Shown: positions 1-5,984, counted from the first letter of the stretch. The stretch is DNA of 11,692 bases from JAXHUK01 sp034189725 (GCA_034189725.1 JAXHUK010000164.1:1-11692); one strand, 5' to 3'. The notes: a model not told the origin generated them from the letters alone. Translations and numbers: made by a program.

Positions 1-370
1 GATTAATCTCCTTCAATATGGGGTAGCCCAATCCCAGACGCTCTATAACTCCTGTAGCGAAGTTCTCAACGACCACATCGCTGATCTTGACCAACTCCTT
101 GACCAGTTCTACTGCTCTTGGCTGGGTCAGGTTGAGCGTGCAGCTCTTCTTGCCAAAGTTCAATGAGTTAAATACGGCACTCTTGTTGAGACTGGGCTCA
201 ACCTTGCTGTCTCTGAGCTGGGCATACATTCTGAGAAGGTCCGGGCGCCTGTGGCTTTCGATCCTGATTACCTCAGCTCCCAGTACTGCCAACCAGAGTG
301 TAGCCTGGGGGCCAACCTGAATCTGAGTGAAGTCTACAACCCTCATACCCTCTAAAGGGAGCTTGCTCAT
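1..370 (-). CDS. Class III (CaiB/BaiF) CoA-transferase, N-terminal part, cut by left edge
   Basis: The first 123 codons of a family III CoA-transferase, which moves CoA between carboxylic acids. Translation from ATG at 370 begins MSKLPLEGMRVVDFTQIQVG and continues with the family's N-terminal signatures: a G-P pair, LGAEVIRIE, an N-FGK-S-TLNL stretch, DVVVENF and a LGLGY segment. The catalytic Asp region lies beyond the window, so activity cannot be judged. The start codon directly follows the TAG stop of the upstream CoA-transferase (TAGATG, no spacer), so the two are surely co-transcribed and probably translationally coupled. It may be a partner subunit of that protein or a separate enzyme of the same pathway. 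The family call is firm; the substrate is unknown. Confidence 0.9.
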   Translation of the reverse strand, partial: MSKLPLEGMRVVDFTQIQVGPQATLWLAVLGAEVIRIESHRRPDLLRMYAQLRDSKVEPSLNKSAVFNSLNFGKKSCTLNLTQPRAVELVKELVKISDVVVENFATGVIERLGLGYPILKEIN

Positions 371-1585
371 CTATATCACCCCCGTTTCCCTCATATGCAC
401 CAGTTCCTGCTTGGTGTAGCCCAAACGCTGGCAGAGGATTTGCTCGTTATGCTGGCCCAGGAGTGGGGCTGGACGAGGCACGTGCGCCGGGGTTGCGGAA
501 AAATGACAGGGAGTCCCCGGGTACGTAACCTTACCGGTCTCGGGATGGTCGGTTTCTATGAAGAACTCTCGTGCTGCCAGCTGATTAGAATTGAGAACCT
601 CTGCCATGGTGTTGACCGGAGAGCACGGCACATGATTGGACTGAATTGCATGGTGGATATCATCTTGAGTGCGTTCCATGGTCCATTTCAGGAGCAGTGG
701 CTCCAGCATAGCCCAATTGGTAGCGCGAGAGTGAGCGTCTTTGAACATCTCATCATCAGCCCACTCCGGATTACCCATTACCTCTATGAAATCCCGCCAC
801 TGGCGCTCGTTTGTACAATAGAGCTGGATATAGCCATCCCTACAGGCAAGAAAGGTGCCAAAACCGGAAAGCCGGGATTGCGACCTTGTTGGGATTATGG
901 TTTCATGGGAATAGGTGGCGATATCACGAGCGATGCCGAATGCCATTGTCTCGTATTCTGAAAGGTCGATGTGTTGCCCCTGGCCAGTGGCTTGGCGACC
1001 GAGAACTGCGGATACGGTGATCATTGCTGCGGTCATACCGCTCAGGAAGTGGGATTGGTGTCCCCCTGCTTTCAGTGGTGGTTCTTGTTCAGGGTGTTCA
1101 ACATCCATTGGAATACCGCGCCCGATACCGCTCATGTGGAAGTTGACCAGATCACAACTCTTGTAATCTCGGTACGGGCCTGTTTGTCCGAATGGCGTAA
1201 TCGACGTCATGATAAGGCGGGGATTAAGCTGGATAAGCGTCTCATAGCCCAGGCCAAGTTCTTCCAGCACTCCCGGATGACTGCTCTCGACAAGAATGTC
1301 GGCCTCTCTGATGAGGTCCTTAAAGATTTGTGCTCCAGGTGTAGTTCTGGGATTTAGCGTTATTCCGAACTTGTTGGTGTTCAAATACAGGAAAAGGCCG
1401 CTCTGCTCGGGGTGTGGGGTATCGTTGGGGTATGGTCCTCTTGCTCTGGCGTCATCGCCACTCCCGGGCTCCTCGATTTTAATCACTTCGGCACCGAGGT
1501 CGGCCATCAGCTTGGTACAGAAAGGCCCTGTGATAAAATGGGAGTATTCTACCACATTCAACCCCGCGAGTGCCTGCTGTTCCAT
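371..1585 (-). CDS. Class III CoA-transferase (CaiB/BaiF family) with His in place of catalytic Asp
   Basis: A 404-aa protein, the usual length for formyl-CoA transferase-like enzymes, which are cytosolic interlocked homo- or heterodimers. Visible family signatures are VVEYSHFITGPFCTKLMADL (residues 11-30), GAEVIKIEEPGSGDDAR (31-47), the N-K-F-G-ITLNPR stretch (71-80), LVESSHPG (98-105), SITPFGQTGPY (128-138) and TGQGQHIDLSEYE (200-212). The catalytic Asp normally sits about 5 residues before the G-(L/M)-T-A-A motif. Here the segment is GGHQSHFLSGMTAAM (174-188) and the aligned residue is His179 (CAC codon at 1051-1049), so the usual aspartyl-CoA anhydride chemistry may be lost. The ATG at 1585 is preceded by GGAGGTGAG 6 nt upstream. 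It is the first gene of a two-gene operon driven by the promoter at 1629-1657. It could be a non-catalytic subunit of a heteromer, as in benzylsuccinate CoA-transferase. Substrate unknown. Confidence 0.9.
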   Translation of the reverse strand: MEQQALAGLNVVEYSHFITGPFCTKLMADLGAEVIKIEEPGSGDDARARGPYPNDTPHPEQSGLFLYLNTNKFGITLNPRTTPGAQIFKDLIREADILVESSHPGVLEELGLGYETLIQLNPRLIMTSITPFGQTGPYRDYKSCDLVNFHMSGIGRGIPMDVEHPEQEPPLKAGGHQSHFLSGMTAAMITVSAVLGRQATGQGQHIDLSEYETMAFGIARDIATYSHETIIPTRSQSRLSGFGTFLACRDGYIQLYCTNERQWRDFIEVMGNPEWADDEMFKDAHSRATNWAMLEPLLLKWTMERTQDDIHHAIQSNHVPCSPVNTMAEVLNSNQLAAREFFIETDHPETGKVTYPGTPCHFSATPAHVPRPAPLLGQHNEQILCQRLGYTKQELVHMRETGVI

Positions 1586-1628
1586 TGCTCACCTCCTGCT
1601 CAATGCGCATCAGGTTTGCGATTTACGC

Positions 1629-1657
1629 ATTATATCATCAGGGTGTTACTGATTCAA
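1629..1657 (-). promoter_or_regulatory. Sigma-70-like promoter of the CoA-transferase operon
   Basis: On the minus strand TTGAAT (1657-1652) is followed after exactly 17 nt by a perfect TATAAT (1634-1629). Transcription would start near 1622, leaving a leader of about 37 nt that ends in the ribosome binding site before the ATG at 1585. A direct repeat CCTGATG occurs twice, at 1642-1636 in the spacer and 1614-1608 in the early leader. The copies are 28 nt apart and flank the -10 and start region, a layout that could bind a regulator. Confidence 0.75.
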
Positions 1658-1738
1658 TGAGGATAACTCTCGCTGCTCCAAAACGTGGTATCTCTATGGA
1701 TAGATTCGGCTGGTAGCATTAGAGACGAAGACTGTTTG

Positions 1739-3259
1739 TTAACCGCGAATCCGTGAGGATTTGTGGTTCCTCAAGGTCTCGAAGAGGCGGACCTCTGCCT
1801 CGGTGTCGCGCTCACAGTATGCCAGCAGGTTCTCACGCAATGAGTTTCGGCGTTCTGGGGTTGTGTTCGGTGAAATCATTTCTGCATAAGCTACCGAGGC
1901 TTGTCCACCATCGCTGATTTCCAGATCGCTGTAGCCTAGATGTGGTACCAGTGCGGGGAGTACTGACTTGAGTGAGAATGAACCGTGGAAATCAGGATGA
2001 TAGCAGTGGTTGCGGATGAGTTGCAGCAGGTCGACGATACGACCGTCGAGTAGAGCCATGAGTTCCTCGGACAGGTGTGGCAGGGTAACCGCAAGTTCGC
2101 GGATGAGCGTTGCTTCGAAGCTGGAATAGACGAGAATCGAGCCACTGTTTCCGAGTGTACGGATGAGGCTTCTGGCAAAGGGCTCGCGGGGGTCATCGAA
2201 CTCGTCATAGAGAAACTCATCATGCTTGAGCTGACCATCTCTGGTCATAATGTGATTCGACCACTGAAAGGGAATCATTTGATAGGGATGCGTGCCTGTG
2301 TAAAGCGGTAGCGCGGGATTGAACGTTTCGAAATCCAGAAAATGAATTGGGTAGCTGAGTTGCCTCAATGCTATGGAAATGTGCGGCTCGATGTAGACAC
2401 GGTTATTCACGACGCAATCGCGAACTCGTTGCTGAGTCGCATTCAGGAATGGAAAATCCGGAGGGATATGCCGGATGTCATCGATGCCGGCTTCTTCCAG
2501 AGACTGTAACAACTCTTGTTTAGCCCTTGGAAGCTGGCTAATATGGTGATCTGGCTCACCATTATGGCAGTGAGTGTAAAATGGGCAGGGGTATGGCTGG
2601 GAGCACTGTTTCCTGGCCTTGATGTCCGGTGGCTCCAATTCACATAGAGCGAATTTCATTGTGTCTACGCTTGATGGGATATCGACCTGAAGTCGTTCGA
2701 CATCTTGTGTAATATCCCGTAAACAGAATAGTTGCTGTAGATCGTAGTTGCCTCCCTGGTAGATATAGTTTTTATCGAGCAGGCCGATATACGCTCGTCT
2801 TACAGTAATACCACATCCCCTGATCACGTAGACCTGTATGCTCACATCGGAGAGGTGCTCTTCCTTGGCACGTGTTCCGGACTTGACTTCAATCAGGTCG
2901 AATGTATCTCCGTCTACCCGTACCATGATGTCGGTGCGAATCAAGATACCGTCATATTCAAATGCTGCCTCATGGATTGCGGGGACCGTGGAGTCGGATA
3001 GTGCCATTCTGGTTGATTCCAGGGCATTATCACTGTGCATGTAGTCATGGGTTATCAGTATGCCACCGGGATAGAGGTCTCTCGCAAGCTTACCAATCTG
3101 GATTCCAGAGTCCAGGATCGATTTTTGGGCTTTGCTTAAGGGGTCAGCTAAGTTACGCTGGTAGCACTCGAGATAGAGGCGCTTAAGACATTGCAAGCCA
3201 GACATAAAGCGTGACTTGGATAGACGCGGTATGTGTTGCTCTTCGGTTAGATCGTTCAC
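1739..3259 (-). CDS. Dual-nuclease protein: Cas4/RecB-like PDDEXK domain plus DUF2779 exonuclease-like domain
   Basis: A 506-aa cytosolic protein with two predicted nuclease modules. Residues about 10-235 resemble Cas4/RecB-type PDDEXK nucleases: LSKSRFMSGLQC (13-24), Asp110 in RTDIMVR, the IEVKSG core with Glu124 and Lys126, and Gln142 plus Tyr144 in IQVYVI. Cys24 together with Cys219, Cys225 and Cys231 gives the one-plus-three arrangement used by Cas4 and AddB for a 4Fe-4S cluster. Residues about 300-500 match DUF2779 (RNase H-like fold): Asp309 and Glu311 in FLDFETF, Glu382 in YSSFEATL, Asp410 in RIVDLL, and Tyr481/Asp485 in YCERDTEAEV, a DEDDy-like set. The start is GTG at 3259, with AGG close upstream; DUF2779 proteins usually begin near this RLSKSRF segment. 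No CRISPR or other cas gene is visible. The role is unknown; DNA processing or defence is an inference. Confidence 0.85.
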   Translation of the reverse strand: MNDLTEEQHIPRLSKSRFMSGLQCLKRLYLECYQRNLADPLSKAQKSILDSGIQIGKLARDLYPGGILITHDYMHSDNALESTRMALSDSTVPAIHEAAFEYDGILIRTDIMVRVDGDTFDLIEVKSGTRAKEEHLSDVSIQVYVIRGCGITVRRAYIGLLDKNYIYQGGNYDLQQLFCLRDITQDVERLQVDIPSSVDTMKFALCELEPPDIKARKQCSQPYPCPFYTHCHNGEPDHHISQLPRAKQELLQSLEEAGIDDIRHIPPDFPFLNATQQRVRDCVVNNRVYIEPHISIALRQLSYPIHFLDFETFNPALPLYTGTHPYQMIPFQWSNHIMTRDGQLKHDEFLYDEFDDPREPFARSLIRTLGNSGSILVYSSFEATLIRELAVTLPHLSEELMALLDGRIVDLLQLIRNHCYHPDFHGSFSLKSVLPALVPHLGYSDLEISDGGQASVAYAEMISPNTTPERRNSLRENLLAYCERDTEAEVRLFETLRNHKSSRIRG

Positions 3260-3291
3260 AACCTGGCTTTCTTCTAGGCAATTCGTAACCT

Positions 3292-3320
3292 ATGATGATG
3301 GATAATCCCCGGAATGTCAA
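3292..3320 (-). promoter_or_regulatory. Candidate promoter of the dual-nuclease gene
   Basis: Minus strand: a perfect TTGACA (3320-3315), a 17-nt spacer, then CATCAT (3297-3292, 4 of 6 matches to TATAAT). The predicted start near 3285 leaves a leader of about 26 nt before the GTG at 3259. The -35 is strong but the -10 is only fair, so the exact start is uncertain. Confidence 0.5.
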
Positions 3321-3404
3321 ACTAACAACGGGTATAGTACGTGTCACAGTAACAGGGATTTTAGGGGGGGATGTACAGAATTGTGTGTAATAAAGCCAAT
3401 AAGC

Positions 3405-3433
3405 TTGACTTTCGTTAACAAGGGCATTATATT
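3405..3433 (+). promoter_or_regulatory. Sigma-70-like promoter of the response regulator gene
   Basis: TTGACT (3405-3410), a 17-nt spacer and TATATT (3428-3433), each 5 of 6 matches to consensus. Transcription would begin near 3440, leaving an untranslated leader of about 100 nt before the ATG at 3544. The 284-bp divergent region 3260-3543 therefore carries back-to-back promoters for the nuclease and the regulator. Confidence 0.65.
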
Positions 3434-3543
3434 AGCGCCGAAGGGTTGTTGCAGGTTGTGGTTGTTGGGATTAGAAGATGTGCCTGTGCGATAGTCCTTA
3501 CTTTGTATTTAATAAAGTCTCACATACGGTGTAGAGGTGTACT

Positions 3544-4263
3544 ATGCGAAAAGTGGTCATAATGATAATTGATAGCAATCCGTTTTCTCGAGCAGGTTTG
3601 CGACATACGTTGTCGCAACAAAGCACCATTGATATTCTGGACATTCTCGAGTGTGAACCCGGTGAAGATGGTCAGGAAGCTCTGCTACGTATCGCAGAGA
3701 GTTCTCCGGATGTTGTGTTGCTTGATATCGATTACCCCTCGACCAGTGGTCTTGATCTGGGGAAAAAAATCACCCGTAACTATCCCGGAACCAAGGTTGT
3801 AGTGCTTAGTTCCAATCCTTATGACAATGACGACGAGTTATTTGAGGCTATAAAGACAGGGTCAGTGGCATACCTTAGGAGTAAGCACTGCAATGATGAA
3901 GACCTCATTACGACGATACGACAGGCGTCCAATGGTGAGTATCCGATAAATGACATCGTAAACAGCAGGCCAAGGGTAGCTCGACGCGTGCTGCGGCAGT
4001 TCCAGGATATTGCATCCATGGGTAGAGCTGTTGAAGAGATTAGCGCTCCGCTTACCCCTAAAGAGATACAGGTTCTTACACTTATAGCTGAAGGCAATTC
4101 TAACAAGCAAATTGCCAATATTCTGGGGATTAGCGACCAAACGATCAAGAATCATGTGAGCGCCATACTGCGCAAGATAAATGCTAACTATAGGGCCCAT
4201 GCTGTGTTCATAGCGATACGCGATGGCTTGATTTCAATTCAACCCAATTCCAATACGCAGTAG
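3544..4263 (+). CDS. NarL/FixJ-type response regulator (receiver plus LuxR HTH), orphan
   Basis: A 239-aa cytosolic DNA-binding regulator. The receiver domain (about 3-125) has phosphoacceptor Asp61 in VVLLDIDYP, the switch Ser89/Ser90 in VVVLSS, and Lys114 just after AYLRS. The acidic pocket reads IIDSNP (8-13), with Ser11 where a second acidic residue usually sits. A linker containing YPINDIVNSRPRVARRVL (133-150) leads to a LuxR-type helix-turn-helix (about 169-230), recognised by LTPKEIQVLTLIAEGNSNKQ and IKNHVSAILRKI. The ATG is preceded by AGAGGTG. No histidine kinase is in the window, so its signal is unknown. It diverges from the nuclease gene and faces the minus-strand zinc-ribbon gene. 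The altered pocket may change phosphorylation kinetics, but Asp61 is intact, so it is probably still phosphorylatable. Confidence 0.93.
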   Translation: MRKVVIMIIDSNPFSRAGLRHTLSQQSTIDILDILECEPGEDGQEALLRIAESSPDVVLLDIDYPSTSGLDLGKKITRNYPGTKVVVLSSNPYDNDDELFEAIKTGSVAYLRSKHCNDEDLITTIRQASNGEYPINDIVNSRPRVARRVLRQFQDIASMGRAVEEISAPLTPKEIQVLTLIAEGNSNKQIANILGISDQTIKNHVSAILRKINANYRAHAVFIAIRDGLISIQPNSNTQ

Positions 4264-4353
4264 TGAAGAGGTATCACAGGAAGAAGTGTCGATAGACACG
4301 GACCTAGCAAGGTTGCTGAGAGTGCTGTCGAGTTTCCCCCCGATTTAAATGGA

Positions 4354-4395
4354 AGAAGCTGGGCACCCACAATAATAAATGAGCACCCAGCTTCT
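4354..4395. terminator. Candidate bidirectional terminator hairpin between convergent genes
   Basis: A perfect 10-bp inverted repeat, AGAAGCTGGG (4354-4363) and CCCAGCTTCT (4386-4395), with a 22-nt A/T-rich loop. It lies between the stop of the response regulator and the stop of the DUF5679 gene, where a shared terminator is expected. Neither side has a clear T-run, so it could act only as an RNA-stabilising hairpin. The motif GCACCCA also occurs as a direct repeat inside it (4363-4369 and 4383-4389). Confidence 0.5.
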
Positions 4396-4430
4396 ACTCA
4401 GGTAATAATGCGATTACATCTACGAAAACG

Positions 4431-4571
4431 TTAACTTTTACCAATGCGGAACATCTTGGTGCTACATACGGGACAAATGCCTTGCGTTGCTGGTTTGCCA
4501 TTCTTCATGGTTATTGCCTTGGTATCTTTCATCTCTCTTTTCGCACGGCATTTTACGCAATAAGCTTCCAT
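4431..4571 (-). CDS. DUF5679-type small zinc-ribbon protein
   Basis: A 46-aa protein starting MEAYCVKCRAKREMKD and ending MFRIGKS. Two CxxC knuckles (Cys5/Cys8 and Cys33/Cys36) make a compact zinc ribbon, and the sequence between them (AITMKNGKPATQGICPVC) fits the DUF5679 family over its full length. The ATG at 4571 is preceded by AAAGGAGGT 7 nt away, a near-ideal ribosome binding site. A dedicated promoter is visible at 4597-4626. The molecular role is not known for this family; zinc binding is inferred from the cysteines, and binding to RNA, ribosomes or RNA polymerase is only a possibility. Confidence 0.9.
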   Translation of the reverse strand: MEAYCVKCRAKREMKDTKAITMKNGKPATQGICPVCSTKMFRIGKS

Positions 4572-4596
4572 CAGATTACCTCCTTTTTGATTGGCA

Positions 4597-4626
4597 AGCA
4601 TAAACTATTATAGGCTACAATGTCAA
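4597..4626 (-). promoter_or_regulatory. Promoter of the DUF5679 gene
   Basis: Minus strand: perfect TTGACA (4626-4621), an 18-nt spacer, then TATGCT (4602-4597). Transcription would start near 4590, just before the ribosome binding site, giving a very short leader. A perfect TATAAT (4612-4607) also lies inside the spacer but has no good -35 at the right distance. The gene thus appears to be transcribed separately from the upstream yfcE-like unit. Confidence 0.55.
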
Positions 4627-4744
4627 TAGTTTGCCAGAGATATTACCAATTTTCTATGATGGGCCTGTGTCGTTTCTGTTTGCAGTATGCTTCTTCTCGT
4701 ATTGAACAGTCTGAAATGAGGCCAACTGCCCCGTGGGATCAGCC

Positions 4745-4930
4745 TCAACTGAATCCTCGTTGTGGAATACAGCTTGCCTCTGAACACGCTGTGCCGAATA
4801 AAGAAAAAACACGCTGGGGTTTTCCAGCCATGCACGAGGGACATTTTACTTCGTCGTCGCTATCGGACATACTTCGTCGGAGTTCGAACCGGTTACCGCA
4901 CTTCGGGCATTCATATTCATAGATTGGCAC
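4745..4930 (-). CDS. FmdB-type zinc-ribbon regulatory protein
   Basis: A 61-aa protein from GTG at 4930: MPIYEYECPKCGNRFELRRS at the N-terminus, then VKCPSC. This is the FmdB/CxxC_CxxC_SSSS family (named after a formamidase-linked regulator), with Cys8/Cys11 and Cys31/Cys34 as metal ligands, followed by the usual PQRVFSLFG stretch. I chose GTG at 4930 over TTG at 4936 because family members begin M-P-I-Y-E-Y and the GGAGGAGG motif is 6 nt from the GTG but touches the TTG. The C-terminal tail has two further Cys (in TACSEASC). It lies 66 nt after the yfcE-like gene and is probably co-transcribed with it. Function beyond zinc binding is unknown. Confidence 0.88.
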   Translation of the reverse strand: MPIYEYECPKCGNRFELRRSMSDSDDEVKCPSCMAGKPQRVFSLFGTACSEASCIPQRGFS

Positions 4931-4996
4931 CTTCAACCTCCTCCATTTCTGTGAATAGTTGCTCGTGTCTGTGATAAGGAGTAGAGCATGTACGAA

Positions 4997-5476
4997 CTAG
5001 TCTATAGTTATAATTTCTCCACGAATTGAATCCTCGATGACAAGGATGCCGCAGGTTTTATGGAGTGCGGGGAGCTTCCCTGTAGCACTACCGGGGTTGA
5101 AGAATAGCACTCCGTCTATTACCTCATTAGTAGCTATGTGTGTATGCCCGTAAATGATGGCATTTACATTTTTAAAGCTATCCTTTATTTTCTCATGTAT
5201 TCCAGTAGGGGCTCCCCAACCATGGATCAGCCCCAGCCTTTTGCCATCTACATCCATCAAATCCTTCTCTGGTAGTTCTGCCCTGATCGCTAGAGGGTCC
5301 ATGTTACCGAAAACACCTTGAAAATTCCCTAATCCTTTCAGCCCCTCCAGTAATTCAATACCTGTATAGTCACCAAGATGCACTATCAGGTCTACATGCT
5401 GTAAGGTGTCTATTAGCTGTGGTGATAGTTGATCTATTCTTGATACATGGGTATCGGAGATCACTCCTATCTTCAT
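4997..5476 (-). CDS. YfcE/MJ0936-like metallophosphoesterase
   Basis: A 159-aa cytosolic calcineurin-like phosphodiesterase, full length for the family. All metal-binding motifs are present in order: SDTH (Asp8, His10), HLGDY (Asp36), FGNMD (Asn58), IHGW (His85) and YGHTH (His111, His113), followed by the family's FNPGSATG near the C-terminus. Such enzymes use a two-metal centre to hydrolyse phosphodiesters in vitro; the natural substrate is not established. The ATG at 5476 follows a weak AAGGG motif. It leads a small unit with the FmdB-type gene and is driven by the strong promoter at 5524-5552, whose -10 lies in a dyad. Confidence 0.93.
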   Translation of the reverse strand: MKIGVISDTHVSRIDQLSPQLIDTLQHVDLIVHLGDYTGIELLEGLKGLGNFQGVFGNMDPLAIRAELPEKDLMDVDGKRLGLIHGWGAPTGIHEKIKDSFKNVNAIIYGHTHIATNEVIDGVLFFNPGSATGKLPALHKTCGILVIEDSIRGEIITID

Positions 5477-5523
5477 TACTTTTGCCCTTCAGTTCTCGTG
5501 TCATAGTACGTGCTTTTACAGGA

Positions 5524-5552
5524 ATAATACTCCTGTGTGTAGGTCATGTCAA
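5524..5552 (-). promoter_or_regulatory. Strong promoter of the yfcE-like/fmdB-like unit, with dyad over the -10
   Basis: Minus strand: perfect TTGACA (5552-5547), a 17-nt spacer, TATTAT (5529-5524, 5 of 6). The start would be near 5517, about 40 nt before the ATG. The -10 is centred in a 17-bp dyad at 5519-5535 (CAGGAGTATTATTCCTG on the minus strand; one mismatched pair), the shape of an operator for a dimeric repressor. Confidence 0.7.
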
Positions 5553-5678
5553 CTTAATGGGGAATTTATTCGTGAGAGAGGGGGCATTGATGGTGAATCT
5601 TGGTGTAGTGCTACAATACTATGCACAAATATGCACAGATTACATCATGACAGTTGTGCCGAACATAGCCCTTCATTC

Positions 5679-5757
5679 CGTTCGCCCTGAGCCCTTCGAT
5701 ACACTCAGACAGGCTCGTCGAAGGGCTGTTCATGGTTCGACAAGCTCATCATTCTAT
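5679..5757. repeat. Palindromic intergenic repeat (REP/MITE-like), partly eroded copy
   Basis: The core is a 9-bp perfect inverted repeat, GCCCTTCGA (5691-5699) and TCGAAGGGC (5718-5726), with an 18-nt loop. It is flanked by GTTCGCCCTGAGC on the left and TTCATGGTTCGACAAGCTCA on the right. Elements with GTTCGCCCTGAGC, TCGAAGGGC and GTTCGACAAGCTCA modules are familiar as multi-copy intergenic repeats in many environmental bacterial genomes. The right end here lacks the complementary closing arm (CATTCT instead of a match to TTCATGGT), suggesting decay. Copy number cannot be judged from one window. Confidence 0.65.
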
Positions 5758-5913
5758 TTTCATGATTCGATGGGGGGCAACCACCCATGGGGATTTCCCT
5801 TAAAATAAAGTGGTTATTGCGGCTTTGCAGTTGCTTGCAAACCGAAAAATATTGTGTTATGTTAGGGAAGCTTTACCATGCTCGTTTATTGGTTCAACAA
5901 AAACGTGTATGTA

Positions 5914-5942
5914 TTGATAAGATAAGTTAAGTAAGGTATAGG
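5914..5942 (+). promoter_or_regulatory. Candidate promoter of the xerD-like gene
   Basis: TTGATA (5914-5919, 5 of 6), a 17-nt spacer, TATAGG (5937-5942, 4 of 6). The start would fall near 5949, almost exactly at the first base of the hairpin at 5948-5984. A weaker alternative is TTGCAA (5835-5840) with TATGTT (5858-5863), also 17 nt apart. Confidence 0.5.
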
Positions 5943-5947
5943 TTCTA

Positions 5948-5984
5948 GATGATTAGCGGGTTATAGTGTGACACGCTAATCATC
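5948..5984 (+). promoter_or_regulatory. Perfect 11-bp inverted repeat in the xerD leader
   Basis: GATGATTAGCG (5948-5958) pairs perfectly with CGCTAATCATC (5974-5984) across a 15-nt loop. The right arm ends 2 nt before the ribosome binding site GGAGGAG (5987-5993). As RNA it would be a 5'-terminal hairpin that may affect stability or ribosome access; as DNA it could be an operator at the transcription start. Confidence 0.6.

Noticed and set aside
395..961. 188-codon open frame opposite the CoA-transferase
   Set aside because: It is an antisense shadow of a well-conserved gene; the translation has no family features and no suitable ribosome binding site.
1739..3259. CRISPR-associated Cas4 and a possible CRISPR locus
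   Set aside because: The N-terminal domain is Cas4-like, but there are no repeat-spacer arrays and no cas1, cas2 or effector genes in the window; the DUF2779 fusion is a separate family.
4286..4299. Small GTGTC-GATA-GACAC hairpin after the response regulator
   Set aside because: Only 5 bp with no U-run; the 10-bp inverted repeat at 4354-4395 is a better terminator candidate.
5419..5808. 129-codon open frame on the plus strand in the yfcE-xerD gap
   Set aside because: It overlaps the start of the yfcE-like gene, runs through a promoter and a palindromic repeat, and its translation has no recognisable domain.
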